Shown here: piece after piece, positions 7,977-16,596 of the stretch
Layout: each line of letters begins with the position of its first letter
Numbering within the stretch: the stretch's first letter is position 1
Source of the DNA: Parafrankia sp. EUN1f
Lineage (GTDB): Bacteria > Actinomycetota > Actinomycetes > Frankiales > Frankiaceae
Length of the DNA stretch: 64,000 bases
Direction of reading: 5' to 3'
Assembly (NCBI RefSeq): GCF_000177675.1
Contig: NZ_ADGX01000015.1
Location: 1 to 64,000 of the forward strand
The notes under the pieces: generated by a model
The model's database searches: none
What the model was told of the DNA's origin: nothing
What the model saw: the letters and a program-made list of their open reading frames with translations, nothing else
Translations under genes and position numbers: made by a program

Positions 7977-9638
7977 GTGTCCGCCGATCTCAACACAGGA
8001 GTGCGTGCTTTCTACATAGGCCGCATGTTCGATCAGGCCGCTGACGCACATCCCGCTGTTTCCGTGAGTCTCGACCAGCCCCTGGGCTGCGCGCCAGACG
8101 CTCCGCAGGCGACTGTCGGCGATCTCGCCACCCTGGTCGCGGACCTGGCTGCCCGCCTCTGGGCGATCGGCATCCGGCCCGCCGAGCGGGTGGCGATCTA
8201 CAAACAGAACAACTTCGACATCGCGCTCCTCGCCTGCGCGGCGGCCCGGATCGGCGCCGTCCCCGCCCTGCTCGCGCCTGCTCTGCCCGGAGACATCGCG
8301 ACCGAGCTGATCCGTCGGCTGGACCGGCCGTGGTTGCTGACCGACACGGAGACGCTCGCCGGCCCGCTCGCGGCGCAGGAGCTCGTGGTCCGGGGCAGCG
8401 TCCTGGTCGACGACGGCGCCATCGTCGACGACGGGGCCGTCCTCGACGATGGGGCCGTCCTTGACGACGGGGCTGTCCGCAACGGGGCCGTCGACCACCC
8501 GCTTCGCGATCAGAGCGGCGCGCCGGCGCCGGTGGTCCGCCTGGGCGGGTACGCGGGCTCGCCGCCGCGGGATCCGGTGCTGCTGCACCCGAGGGAGCCG
8601 GCGCTCATCACGCACAGTTCGGGAACCACCGGTATTCCCAAGCTGGTGGTGCACTGTGCCGGGGCGCTCTGGCATCGGCTGATTCCGCAGCTGGCGATCG
8701 CCTCGCCGGTCAGGAAACGCCTCAAGGTGGCTTTCTGTCTGACCTTCGTGCATTCTCGCTTCTACCACGCTCTCGGTGTCTTCCTGCGTTACGGAAATCC
8801 GCTGGTGATCGCCTCGGACTCGGCTCCCGAGACCGTCGGGCCACTACTCGTCCGGACCAGGCCTGGATTCATCGAAACCCATCCCAACGCCTTCATCGAC
8901 TGGGAGGATCTGGTCGACGCGCCCGGCCAGCCTCTGTCGAGCATCAAATACTATGCCGCTACGTTCGACGCGATTCATCCGCGGACCGTCGCCAAGCTCC
9001 TGTCCGCCTCGAAACACCGGCGGCCGCTGATGCTCGCGTTCTACGGGCAGTCCGAGACGGGACCTGTGGCCGGCCGATGGTTCACCCGTCGCGGAGCCGC
9101 CCAGGCGGACGGGCGCTGCGTCGGGCTCACACTGCCCGGCTTCATCAGGCTGAGGGTCGTCGGCGCGGACGGGCGGCGGGTCCGGCCGGGTGAGGCGGGC
9201 CACCTCGAGGTGCGCAGCCGCGGCCGCGCGCTGACCTACCTCGGCGAGGACGAGCGTTTCGCGAGCCAGCTCCGCGACGGCTGGTGGCGGCTCGGCGACA
9301 TGGGCTACCGAAGCCGGCGAGGTCTGCTCTACCTGATCGACCGCGAGGTAGACCAGATCGCGTCGATGCCCAGCAACCTGCAGGCCGAGGACATTCTCAT
9401 GGGTCGCCTCACCGAGCTGCGGGAGATCGTGATCGTCGCCGGACCCGAGGGCGAGCCCGTCCCGGTCGTGTGCACGCGTGATGACGGACCGCTGGACCGG
9501 GCCCGTTGGGCGCGGGCGATCGACGGGCTCCCGGACATGGCCGAGCCCGTGGAGCTGCCCTTCCACCAGCTTCCACGAACGTCGACCGCGAAGATCCAGC
9601 GCTCGGTCCTCAGTCGGCTGGTCGCCGAACGGAAATGA
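7977..9638 (+). CDS. Second, divergent AMP-dependent acid ligase
   Basis: ANL-superfamily ligase (553 aa), only distantly like its neighbour. It has ITHSSGTTGIPKLVVH (P-loop), FYGQSETGP (A5), LIDREVDQIASMPSNLQ (A8 region) and RTSTAKIQRSVL at the C-terminus, where the family Lys is kept but the usual preceding Gly is replaced by Ala. Between the N-terminal lobe and the P-loop it has an insertion of tandem six-residue repeats (DDGAVL, residues about 145-168). The chosen start is GTG at 7977, 11 nt after AGGAG; GTG at 8001 is possible. It could charge a second carboxylic acid, form an amide, or load a carrier; no carrier protein is visible here. Confidence 0.78.
   Translation: MSADLNTGVRAFYIGRMFDQAADAHPAVSVSLDQPLGCAPDAPQATVGDLATLVADLAARLWAIGIRPAERVAIYKQNNFDIALLACAAARIGAVPALLAPALPGDIATELIRRLDRPWLLTDTETLAGPLAAQELVVRGSVLVDDGAIVDDGAVLDDGAVLDDGAVRNGAVDHPLRDQSGAPAPVVRLGGYAGSPPRDPVLLHPREPALITHSSGTTGIPKLVVHCAGALWHRLIPQLAIASPVRKRLKVAFCLTFVHSRFYHALGVFLRYGNPLVIASDSAPETVGPLLVRTRPGFIETHPNAFIDWEDLVDAPGQPLSSIKYYAATFDAIHPRTVAKLLSASKHRRPLMLAFYGQSETGPVAGRWFTRRGAAQADGRCVGLTLPGFIRLRVVGADGRRVRPGEAGHLEVRSRGRALTYLGEDERFASQLRDGWWRLGDMGYRSRRGLLYLIDREVDQIASMPSNLQAEDILMGRLTELREIVIVAGPEGEPVPVVCTRDDGPLDRARWARAIDGLPDMAEPVELPFHQLPRTSTAKIQRSVLSRLVAERK
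8409..8495 (+). repeat. In-frame 18-bp tandem repeat (DDGAVL)
   Basis: Four full copies and one partial copy of an 18-bp unit (GACGACGGGGCCGTCCTC type) lie inside the second ligase gene and keep frame. They encode an acidic low-complexity insertion ahead of the ATP-binding P-loop. Confidence 0.8.
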
Positions 9639-9669
9639 CGGAAAACCACCTGCTAACCCGGGAGCTCCG

Positions 9670-10683
9670 GTGACGACAGACTCCACCAGTGCCCGTACCC
9701 TGATCGAGCTGGCAACCGGGTACTGGCGAACCCAGGCGATACACGCGGCTGCGGCACTCGGCATCGCGGACCGGCTGGCCGGCGGGCCTCGGAACGCGGC
9801 CGACCTGGCAGCCGAACTTGCCCTCCAGGTCGATCCGGTAACTCGTCTCCTACGTTTCCTCGTCGACCTCGACGTGTTGACATACGATTCCGCGGGTGGC
9901 TACTCCCTGACCCCGGTCGGAGAGCTGCTGCGATCGGACACAGCGGATTCGCTGAACGCATTGACAATTCTCTACGGCAGCGAGTTCTACGCTGCCTGGG
10001 GTGAGCTGCTGAACGCGCTCACCACCGGCATCTCAGGCTTCGAGAAGGTTTTTGGCAGGAGCCTTTTCGACTACCTTCCCGCGCATTCGGAGACGGCGTC
10101 TCGCTACGACGCCACGATGGCCGGTGGTGCCTCCTTCTTCGCACGTGTACCGGCGGCCCACGCGTTTCCCGCGCAGACCACGGTGGTGGACGTCGCGGGC
10201 GGTACCGGCGGTCTGCTCGCCGAGATCCTGCGGTCGGACGAGTCGTTGCGGGGAGTTCTCTACGACGCGCAGCACGTGGTGGGCAGCGCGGCCACCGAGC
10301 GGAACCTCCAGCCCTTCGGTAATCGCTGTCAGACCGTCTCCGGTGACTTCTTCGCGCGGGCGCCGAAGGGGGGAGACGCCTACGTTCTCTCCCGGATCCT
10401 CCATGGCTTCGACGACGCGGACTGCCGGCGGATCCTCGGGCGCATACACGAGGCGGCGCGGCCGGGGGCCACCCTGCTGGTGGTGGAGCGCCTGCTGCCC
10501 CCCGCCGGCGCCGCGCCGTCGCTTGCCGCCGGGTTCGACCTGCACATGCTCGCGGTCATGGGCCACGGACGAGAGCGCTCCCGGGAAAGCTATGCCGAGC
10601 TGCTGGCCGAGGAGGGATTCGCGCTCGATGACGCCCGGCCGCTCGAGCTGGACGTCCACCTGCTTGTCGCCCGCCGTCTCTGA
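9670..10683 (+). CDS. SAM-dependent O-methyltransferase
   Basis: Class I methyltransferase (337 aa) of the plant-COMT/hydroxyneurosporene type. The N-terminal winged-helix dimerisation domain covers about 10-100 ([21 protein letters not shown]). SAM motif I is [12 protein letters not shown] near 175. A later motif, [21 protein letters not shown], carries the His seen in this family's catalytic region. The start is GTG, 5 nt after a GGAG at 9661-9664. It follows the second ligase by 31 bp and is presumably co-transcribed. It most likely methylates a phenolic hydroxyl introduced by one of the flavin monooxygenases. N- or carboxyl-methylation cannot be excluded. Confidence 0.85.
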   Translation: MTTDSTSARTLIELATGYWRTQAIHAAAALGIADRLAGGPRNAADLAAELALQVDPVTRLLRFLVDLDVLTYDSAGGYSLTPVGELLRSDTADSLNALTILYGSEFYAAWGELLNALTTGISGFEKVFGRSLFDYLPAHSETASRYDATMAGGASFFARVPAAHAFPAQTTVVDVAGGTGGLLAEILRSDESLRGVLYDAQHVVGSAATERNLQPFGNRCQTVSGDFFARAPKGGDAYVLSRILHGFDDADCRRILGRIHEAARPGATLLVVERLLPPAGAAPSLAAGFDLHMLAVMGHGRERSRESYAELLAEEGFALDDARPLELDVHLLVARRL

Positions 10684-10765
10684 CAAGGGTCGCGCAGGCC
10701 GGCGCATCCCGGCCGCGTCAACGACACCGCCGCCGCCACAGCCAGTTCGACCTAGTGAGGGACAG

Positions 10766-11572
10766 ATGTCACGGTACTCGTGGGGTAAACAGCACTCCAG
10801 CATCGACAGCATACGGGAGATGATCAATCAGAGTCGTCTCGAGGTCACGGCGCACTCGCTTTACCAGCGTATTCGCACTATTCGTGACGTCCAGATCTTC
10901 ATGGAGCACCACGTCTACGCGGTCTGGGACTTCATGTCGTTGCTGACGTCGCTGCAGCGTTCCCTTACCTGCATCGACCTTCCCTGGGTTCCGAGCGGGC
11001 CCGTCTCGAGCCGCCGGCTGATCAACGACATCGTCCTCGTGGAGGAGAGTGACGAGCTCGACGCCGGTTACATAAGTCACTTCGAGCTCTACCGGATCGG
11101 AATGATCGAGGCCGGTGCGCGGACCGACGGGATCGATCGCCTGCTGGAGGCGGTCAGGGCAGGGGTTCCGATCGCCGAGGCCGCGGTGCTCGCCGAGGTG
11201 CCGGCACCCGCCTCGAGCTTCATGGAGGAGACCTGGAGCATCATCACAGAGACGCCGGTCCACTGTCAGGCCGCGGCGTTCGCCTTCGGGCGCGAGGACC
11301 TGATTCCGGACATGTTCGCCCAGGTGATCTCGAACAACGAGATCCGCCTGCGTACCTTTCACGACTATCTCGCCCGGCACATCGAGGTCGACGGCGAGCA
11401 GCACACGCCGATGGCGATGCAGATGCTGGCGGATCTCTGCGGTGAGGACGACGCCCGCTGGTCGGAGTGCGTCGCCGTGACGAGACGCGCCCTGCGGGCA
11501 CGCCTGCAGCTGTGGGACGGCATCGCCGCCGCCCTTGACGTCGATGAGAGGGAGCGGTCGGTCACGATCTGA
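10766..11572 (+). CDS. DUF3050 family protein (heme-oxygenase-like fold)
   Basis: 268-residue all-helical cytosolic protein matching the DUF3050 family, which is assigned to the heme-oxygenase-like fold. Conserved blocks are [20 protein letters not shown] (residues 46-65), LVEESDE (91-97), ISHFELY (103-109), [16 protein letters not shown] (169-184) and [10 protein letters not shown] (204-213). The last block places H205, D209 and H213 in an HxxxDxxxH pattern. With E47/H49 and E94 or E107 this resembles the ligand set of heme-oxygenase-like diiron oxidases (HxxxDxxH in that group). No activity is established for the family as far as I know. It is the last gene of the PABA operon, 82 bp after the methyltransferase, so an oxidative step on an amino-aryl intermediate is plausible. 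Confidence 0.85.
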   Translation: MSRYSWGKQHSSIDSIREMINQSRLEVTAHSLYQRIRTIRDVQIFMEHHVYAVWDFMSLLTSLQRSLTCIDLPWVPSGPVSSRRLINDIVLVEESDELDAGYISHFELYRIGMIEAGARTDGIDRLLEAVRAGVPIAEAAVLAEVPAPASSFMEETWSIITETPVHCQAAAFAFGREDLIPDMFAQVISNNEIRLRTFHDYLARHIEVDGEQHTPMAMQMLADLCGEDDARWSECVAVTRRALRARLQLWDGIAAALDVDERERSVTI

Positions 11573-11652
11573 CCCGGCGCCCGGGGCAGCGCCGCCCTGG
11601 GACGGGTCCGGTCACGCGCGGCGATCACGGATCACCGAGATTCCGGGAGGAT

Positions 11653-11672
11653 GCCCCGGCCTTCAGGCCGGG
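11653..11672. repeat. 8-bp-stem hairpin resembling an IS200/IS605 end
   Basis: CCCCGGCC-TTCA-GGCCGGGG is a perfect 8-bp stem with a 4-nt loop, preceded by GAGGAT and followed by AAGAATC. The stem and TTCA loop look like the terminal hairpin of TnpB-bearing IS200/IS605 elements in actinomycetes. No tnpA or tnpB is nearby, so it would be a solo remnant. It may equally be the terminator of the DUF3050 operon, which ends 80 bp upstream. Confidence 0.4.
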
Positions 11673-11780
11673 GAAGAATCCGGTTTCCCGCGGAGGACGG
11701 CCGCGCTTGACTGCGTCGGCCGCTGTGGGGTGTGCTGACGACCGCGCTCTTTGCGACATTCTTGGTCGGCATTATGTGGA

Positions 11781-13210
11781 ATGGGGGCTCCGGTGGCGAA
11801 TCGTGCGCCGAACGTGGTCGTGATCCTGCTCGACGACCTGGGGTTCGCGCAGTTCGGGAGCTACGGTTCGGGGTTCTCCACGCCGAACGTCGACCGGCTG
11901 GCCGCCGGGGGACTGCGGTACAACCGGTTCCACGCCACGGCACTGTGCTCGCCCACCCGCGCCTCGCTGCTCACCGGGCGCAACCACCACGCGGTGGGCA
12001 TGGGCTTCCTCGCGGACCTCGCGACCAGGGCTCCCGGTTACACCGCCCGCATCCCGCGCTCGGCCGCCACGCTTCCCCTGCTGCTGCGCGGAGCCGGCTA
12101 CAACACGATGGCGGTGGGGAAGTGGCACCTCGTCCCCGGCGGTGAGCGCAGCTCGGCCGGGCCGTACGACCGGTGGCCGCTCGGGCTGGGTTTCGAGCGC
12201 TACTACGGCTTCCTGCGCGGCGACGCCAACCACTGGGCGCCCGAACTGGTCCGCGACAACTCCTACGTCGAGCCGCCGGCCGGGCCCTCCGACGGCTACC
12301 ACCTGACCGAGGACCTCGCTGACGAGGCGATCCGGATGGTGGTCAACCAGCAGCAGTCGGCGCCGGGCAAGCCGTTCTTCCTCTACTTCGCCCCCGGCGC
12401 GATGCACGCTCCGCATCATGTCGAGCGTTCCTGGGCGGACGCCTACGCCGGCGCCTTCGATCACGGCTGGGACCGCTGGCGCGAGGAGGTCTTCGCCCGG
12501 CAGCTCGCCAGCGGCGTCGTCCCCGCGGGGACGACGCTGACCGAACGCCCGTCCTGGGTGCGGGCCTGGGCTGACCTGCCGGCCGACGAGCGCCGCGTCT
12601 TCGCCCGGATGCACGAGGTCTACGCCGGTTTCCTGAGCCATACCGACGCGCAGATCGGCCGGGTCGTCGACGCGCTGGAGAAGCTCGGCGTCCTGGACAA
12701 CACGCTGCTGTTCGTGATGTCCGACAACGGCGCGAGCGCCGAGGGCGGGGTGTCGGGAACCGCCAACGAGCACAGCTTCACCCACCGGGTGGTCGACGAT
12801 CTGGCCGACAACCTGGGCCGTCTCGACGACTGGGGCGGGCAGCGCCACTACCCGCACTACGCCTGGGGCTGGGCCTGGGCCGGCAACACGCCGTTCCGGC
12901 TGTGGAAGCGCTACACCTGGCTCGGTGGCACCCGGGTGCCGATGATCGTCCACTGGCCGGCCGGGATCACGCCGGGCACCGGTGGCGGGGCTGGCGACGG
13001 TGGTGCCGACACCGGTGTGCGCGGGCAGTTCGCGTCTGGCAGCACGGCGGCGCGTCGATCCACCTCGGGCAGGACCGCGGGCTGCCGGTGAGCGACGGCT
13101 ACCGCCCGCCGTTCCCGTGGACGGGCACCCTGCACCAGGTGCGCATCGACGCCGGCGCCCAACTGCCCCCGGAACGGGATCTCCTGCGCATCGCGCTACA
13201 GGTCGAGTAA
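11781..13210 (+). pseudogene. Arylsulfatase with internal deletion and frameshift
   Basis: The open frame from 11781 (ATG; GTG at 11793 is an alternative) to 13091 encodes a type I sulfatase N-domain: metal ligands in VVVILLDDLG, the formylglycine signature CSPTRASLLTGR, the KWHL lysine/histidine and FVMSDNG. After GVRGQFA (about 13030) the frame runs into unrelated Ser/Arg-rich residues and stops. In another frame, 13040-13210 encodes the sulfatase C-terminus, with GGASIHLGQDRGLP and YRPPFPWTGTLHQV. About 250-300 residues between these parts are absent compared with full actinobacterial sulfatases of about 760-790 aa. A deletion with a frameshift is the simplest reading. The product would lack the C-terminal domain and is probably inactive. 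Confidence 0.8.
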
Positions 13211-13285
13211 CGACCACGAACGAGCACGCCGGAGCCCCGGCCGCCCCGAGTTACCTTGCTCCCGGCCCCGTCGCTCCCGGCCCCG

Positions 13286-13978
13286 TCATTCCGTGCGGGG
13301 GTCCAGGTCGGCGGTGGACAGCGGTCGGCCGGGCAGCGGTGGGCCGCCGGTGGCTGCGTCGGGCCGGGCCCGCAGGCCGTCGAGGATGATCCCGCGGGCC
13401 CGCTCGAAGGCGATCTCGTCAGGCTGCCAGGGTGATCCGTTTGTGCTCTGGAGCAGCAGGGTGAACAGGTGGGTGACGTCGCCGCCGCCGACGTCGGGGC
13501 GCAGCGCCCCCTCCCGCTGTGCGTCCCGGACCAGCGTGTCCGTGATCTCGATGAGCTCCGCGCGGATCCGCCTGATCGTCTCGTCGGCCTCGATCGCGGC
13601 GGCCGTCGCCTCCGAGAAGAGCCCGGGCATGCGCACCGTGAGGCTCAGCGCGCGGAAGCCGCCGAGGCTGCGCACGAGCGCGCCCCAGGCGGTGGGCTCC
13701 TCGGCCTTGGCCCGGCGGGCGTGGTCCAGCATCTCGCTCACGCTGTCGCGCGCCACCTCCAACGTCAGCGTCTCCCGGTCGGGGAAGTGCCGGTAGAGCG
13801 TGCCGACGCCGACGCCGGCGAGGCGGGCGATCTCCTCCATGGGCACGTTGGGCCCGTCCGCGGTGAACGCCGCGGTGGCCGCGGCGAGGATGGCGCTGCG
13901 GTTGCGGCGCGCGTCGGCGCGCAGCCGGTGCGGCGGTGTCGATGGCCGTTCTGTTGATGGCCGCTCTGTCGATGGCAT
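13286..13978 (-). CDS. TetR-family repressor of adjacent MFS pump
   Basis: TetR regulator (230 aa from the ATG at 13978). The N-terminal helix-turn-helix reads AILAAATAAFTADGPNVPMEEIARLAGVGVGTLYRHFPDRETL, a close fit to the family. The ligand domain follows, with LLLQSTNGSPWQPDEIAFERARGIILDGLRA near the end. Upstream frame extension without conservation favours the ATG. The first residues contain a STERP repeat from short direct DNA repeats. It is divergent from the MFS gene with 136 bp between them, the classical arrangement for a repressor controlling an efflux gene and itself. See the inverted repeat at 14050-14079. Confidence 0.88.
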   Translation of the reverse strand: MPSTERPSTERPSTPPHRLRADARRNRSAILAAATAAFTADGPNVPMEEIARLAGVGVGTLYRHFPDRETLTLEVARDSVSEMLDHARRAKAEEPTAWGALVRSLGGFRALSLTVRMPGLFSEATAAAIEADETIRRIRAELIEITDTLVRDAQREGALRPDVGGGDVTHLFTLLLQSTNGSPWQPDEIAFERARGIILDGLRARPDAATGGPPLPGRPLSTADLDPRTE

Positions 13979-14049
13979 CGCCCTGATCCTCCTCCTGTCT
14001 GCTGTAGACCCTGCTCCCAGCTCGGCCACCAGGGCCAACCGGAGGCGCA

Positions 14050-14079
14050 TCCTCCGGTCGTGCTAGCGTAAACGGAGGA
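14050..14079. promoter_or_regulatory. Candidate TetR operator
   Basis: TCCTCCG at 14050-14056 and CGGAGGA at 14073-14079 form a perfect 7-bp inverted repeat with a 16-bp spacer between the divergent TetR and MFS genes. An imperfect AGCGTAAACGG/TTATTCCGCT symmetry overlaps its right half. Either could be bound by the TetR protein. Confidence 0.45.
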
Positions 14080-14114
14080 AATTATTCCGCTACTGATCGA
14101 TGTGAGGACCAGGC

Positions 14115-15611
14115 ATGACAGAGGCGTCCGCGCCGGCGGCGACCACCGTCGGGGCCACAGCCGTCCAGGCCACAACCGCCGCTCGGGCCGAGGCGGAGAT
14201 CCGCGCCCACACCACCTCCGGCCGGGCGACCCTCGAGCTCGCCGTCGTCGGCTTCGCGGCCCTCATGGTGTCCATGTCCCAGGGGATCCTGGTGCCGGTG
14301 CTGGCGATCCTGCCGGCCGAGCTGAACACCACCCACACCAACGTGGAGTGGCTGCTCACCTCCACGCTGCTCGTCGCCGCCGTCGCCGTCCCGGTGATGG
14401 GCCGCCTCGGTGACATGTTCGGCAAGCGCCGGATGCTGCTGATCGCGATGGCCACGCTCGCTGTCGGCTCCCTCATCGACGCGGTCACCAGCAACGTCGC
14501 ACTGATGATCGTCGGGCGTGCCATCCAGGGCCTGTCCACGGCGGCGATCCCGCTCGGGATCAGCCTGCTGGTCTCGCTGCTGCCGAAGGAGCGGGTCGGC
14601 TCGGCCATCGCGCTGATCAGCTCGATGCTCGGCGTCGGAGCCGCGCTGAGCCTGCCGCTGGCCGGTCTGGTCGCCGAGCACGCGGACTTCCACGTGCTGT
14701 TCTGGATCCTGGTCGTCGGCGGCGCGCTGTCGTTCCTCACCGTGCTGGCCTTCGTCCCCGAGGCGCCCAGCCGCACCGGCGGCCGGGTCGACCTGGTGGG
14801 CGCCGCGCTGCTGAGCGCCGGCCTGGTCGCGCTGATGCTCCCACTCGCCGAGACCTCCAACTGGGGCTGGGGCTCGCCCTGGGTGATCGGCCTGCTGGTG
14901 CTCGGCGTGGTGCTGCTGGTGGTGCTGGGCGTGGTCGAGCGACGGATCGGCGATCCCCTGGTCGACATGGTCGCGTTCCTGCGCCGGCCGCTGCTGATGA
15001 CGAACATCGCCTCGATGCTGTTCGGTTTCGCGCTTTTCGCCTCGATGATCGGGACGGCGTCGTTCGTGCAGGCGCCGGAGCAGGCCGGGTACGGCTTCGG
15101 CTCGTCCATGGTCGTCGGCGGCCTCGTGATGCTGCCGAGCGGCCTGGGCATGCTGTTCCTCGCGCCGGTCGCGGCCCGGCTGGTGGCACTGCGCGGCGGG
15201 GCGCAGACCCTCGCGCTGGGAGCCGTCATCGTGGCCGTCGGCTGGTGCACCCGCATCGTGTTCACCGACGAGCTGTGGCAGATCATCGTCTGCAACGCCG
15301 TGGTCGGGATCGGGACGGGCATCGGCTACGCGGCCATGCCGTCGCTCATCAACGCCTTCACGCCGCCGACCGAGATCGCGGCGGCGAACGGCCTGAACGC
15401 CCTGTTCCGGTCGATCGGCAGCTCGCTCGCCAGCGCCATCGGCGGCAGCATCCTCGCGGCGCGGACGGTCGCCGTCGGCTCCGCGGAGCTCCCGTCACTG
15501 GACGGCTACAAGCAGCTGTTCGCCCTGTGCGCCGGGGCCGCGGCGGTGGCCGCGATCACCACCTTCGGCATCAACAGCCGTCGCGGCGCCAAACCGGTGC
15601 CGACGGCCTGA
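14115..15611 (+). CDS. MFS efflux transporter, DHA2 type (14 TM)
   Basis: Major facilitator permease (498 aa) with the length and hydrophobic pattern of 14-helix drug:proton antiporters. After about 45 polar, Ala/Thr-rich residues, helices begin with LELAVVGFAALMVSM. Motif A, GRLGDMFGKRRML, lies between helices 2 and 3. A later conserved ETSNWGWGSPWVIG segment is typical of actinobacterial DHA2 pumps. The ATG follows GAGGA at a good distance. It is divergent from its likely repressor and followed by a long palindrome acting as a possible terminator. It may export a toxic compound or the product of the neighbouring PABA cluster. Confidence 0.88.
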   Translation: MTEASAPAATTVGATAVQATTAARAEAEIRAHTTSGRATLELAVVGFAALMVSMSQGILVPVLAILPAELNTTHTNVEWLLTSTLLVAAVAVPVMGRLGDMFGKRRMLLIAMATLAVGSLIDAVTSNVALMIVGRAIQGLSTAAIPLGISLLVSLLPKERVGSAIALISSMLGVGAALSLPLAGLVAEHADFHVLFWILVVGGALSFLTVLAFVPEAPSRTGGRVDLVGAALLSAGLVALMLPLAETSNWGWGSPWVIGLLVLGVVLLVVLGVVERRIGDPLVDMVAFLRRPLLMTNIASMLFGFALFASMIGTASFVQAPEQAGYGFGSSMVVGGLVMLPSGLGMLFLAPVAARLVALRGGAQTLALGAVIVAVGWCTRIVFTDELWQIIVCNAVVGIGTGIGYAAMPSLINAFTPPTEIAAANGLNALFRSIGSSLASAIGGSILAARTVAVGSAELPSLDGYKQLFALCAGAAAVAAITTFGINSRRGAKPVPTA

Positions 15612-15620
15612 CCGATCGCC

Positions 15621-15654
15621 GCGGCCGTGCGGTTCCGCGGAACCGCACGGCCGC
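15621..15654. terminator. 34-bp perfect palindrome after the MFS gene
   Basis: Two 17-bp arms meet without a loop; the core is GCGGTTCCGCGGAACCGC at 15629-15646. It starts 10 bp after the MFS stop codon, where a terminator is expected. A zero-loop palindrome can also extrude as a cruciform. The same 18-bp core recurs at 39961 and 52909. Confidence 0.65.
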
Positions 15655-15744
15655 ACCGCACCGCGTCAGAACTGGACGGATACAGTGCGGTCCGGCCGGG
15701 TCCGGCGCGGTGCCGTGGGGGTCGCTGACAGAGGGGTTCGCTCG

Positions 15745-16596
15745 ATGCGTCTTGCCGTGGGATGCGCGATGTGGGCCCACCGGTCCTGGCAGGGGCGCTT
15801 CCTGGCCCATCCGCTGCCGCCGAACGAGCGCCTGCGCGCCTACGCCAGCTGGTGCGACGCCGTCGAGGGGAACACGACCTTCTACGCCACCCCGACCAGG
15901 GACACCGTGGCCACCTGGGCGCGCCAGACCGGCGAGGACTTCCGGTTCCTGGCCAAACTGCCGAAGATCATCACCCATGACCGCTGCCTGACCGACGTCG
16001 ACGAGGCCCTGCGCGGCTTCCTGGACGCGATCGAGCCCCTGGGCGCCCGCGCGCACGCGGTGTGGATCCAGCTGCCGGGCGCCTTCGGGCCCGTCGACGT
16101 GCCGCTGCTCGCCCGCTTCCTGAGCCGGCTCCCCGACGGCCACCGGTACGCCGTGGAGGTCCGCCATCCGGAGTTCTTCGCCAGCCCCCGGGCGGCGAGC
16201 CTGCTCGAAGCGGCGCTGCGCACCGTGGGCGCCGAGTGGATCCCCTTCGACACCACGGCGTTCTTCGCCAGCCCGCCGACCAGCGACGCCGAGCGGGACG
16301 CCTGGAGCAAGAAGCCACGGGTACCGTCGCGGTCCGTCGCGTTGACCGACCGGCCGATCGTCCGCTATCTGGGCCGTGACGACACCGAGCAGACAGTCGC
16401 GGGCTGGCGGCCCTGGGTCGACGTCGTCGTCGGCTGGCTGCGCGAGGGCCGGTCGCCGACGATGTTCATCCACACCCCGGACAACGCCGACGCGCCCGGA
16501 CTCGCGCGGCGTTTCCACGACGACGTCCGGGCCCGGCTGCCGGAGCTGGACGCCCTGCCCGAACCGATCCCGGCGCAGCCGCTGACTCTGTTCTGA
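15745..16596 (+). CDS. DUF72 family protein
   Basis: DUF72 protein (283 aa) with a TIM-barrel-like fold and no established biochemical role. Family marks are VGCAMWAHRSWQGRF at the N-terminus, YASWCDAVEGNTTFYATPT near residue 35, FRFLAKLPKIITHDR near 70, YAVEVRHPEFF near 135, and FIHTPDNADAPGLARRF near the C-terminus. The start is the ATG 9 nt after GAGGGG; an in-frame GTG 60 bp upstream lacks conservation. The gene stands alone, convergent with the siderophore-interacting protein gene. Codon use matches its neighbours. Confidence 0.85.
   Translation: MRLAVGCAMWAHRSWQGRFLAHPLPPNERLRAYASWCDAVEGNTTFYATPTRDTVATWARQTGEDFRFLAKLPKIITHDRCLTDVDEALRGFLDAIEPLGARAHAVWIQLPGAFGPVDVPLLARFLSRLPDGHRYAVEVRHPEFFASPRAASLLEAALRTVGAEWIPFDTTAFFASPPTSDAERDAWSKKPRVPSRSVALTDRPIVRYLGRDDTEQTVAGWRPWVDVVVGWLREGRSPTMFIHTPDNADAPGLARRFHDDVRARLPELDALPEPIPAQPLTLF

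Noticed and set aside
11772-13217. Open frame of 481 codons antisense to the sulfatase pseudogene
   Set aside because: It is the mirror frame of a conserved sulfatase domain, without its own motifs.
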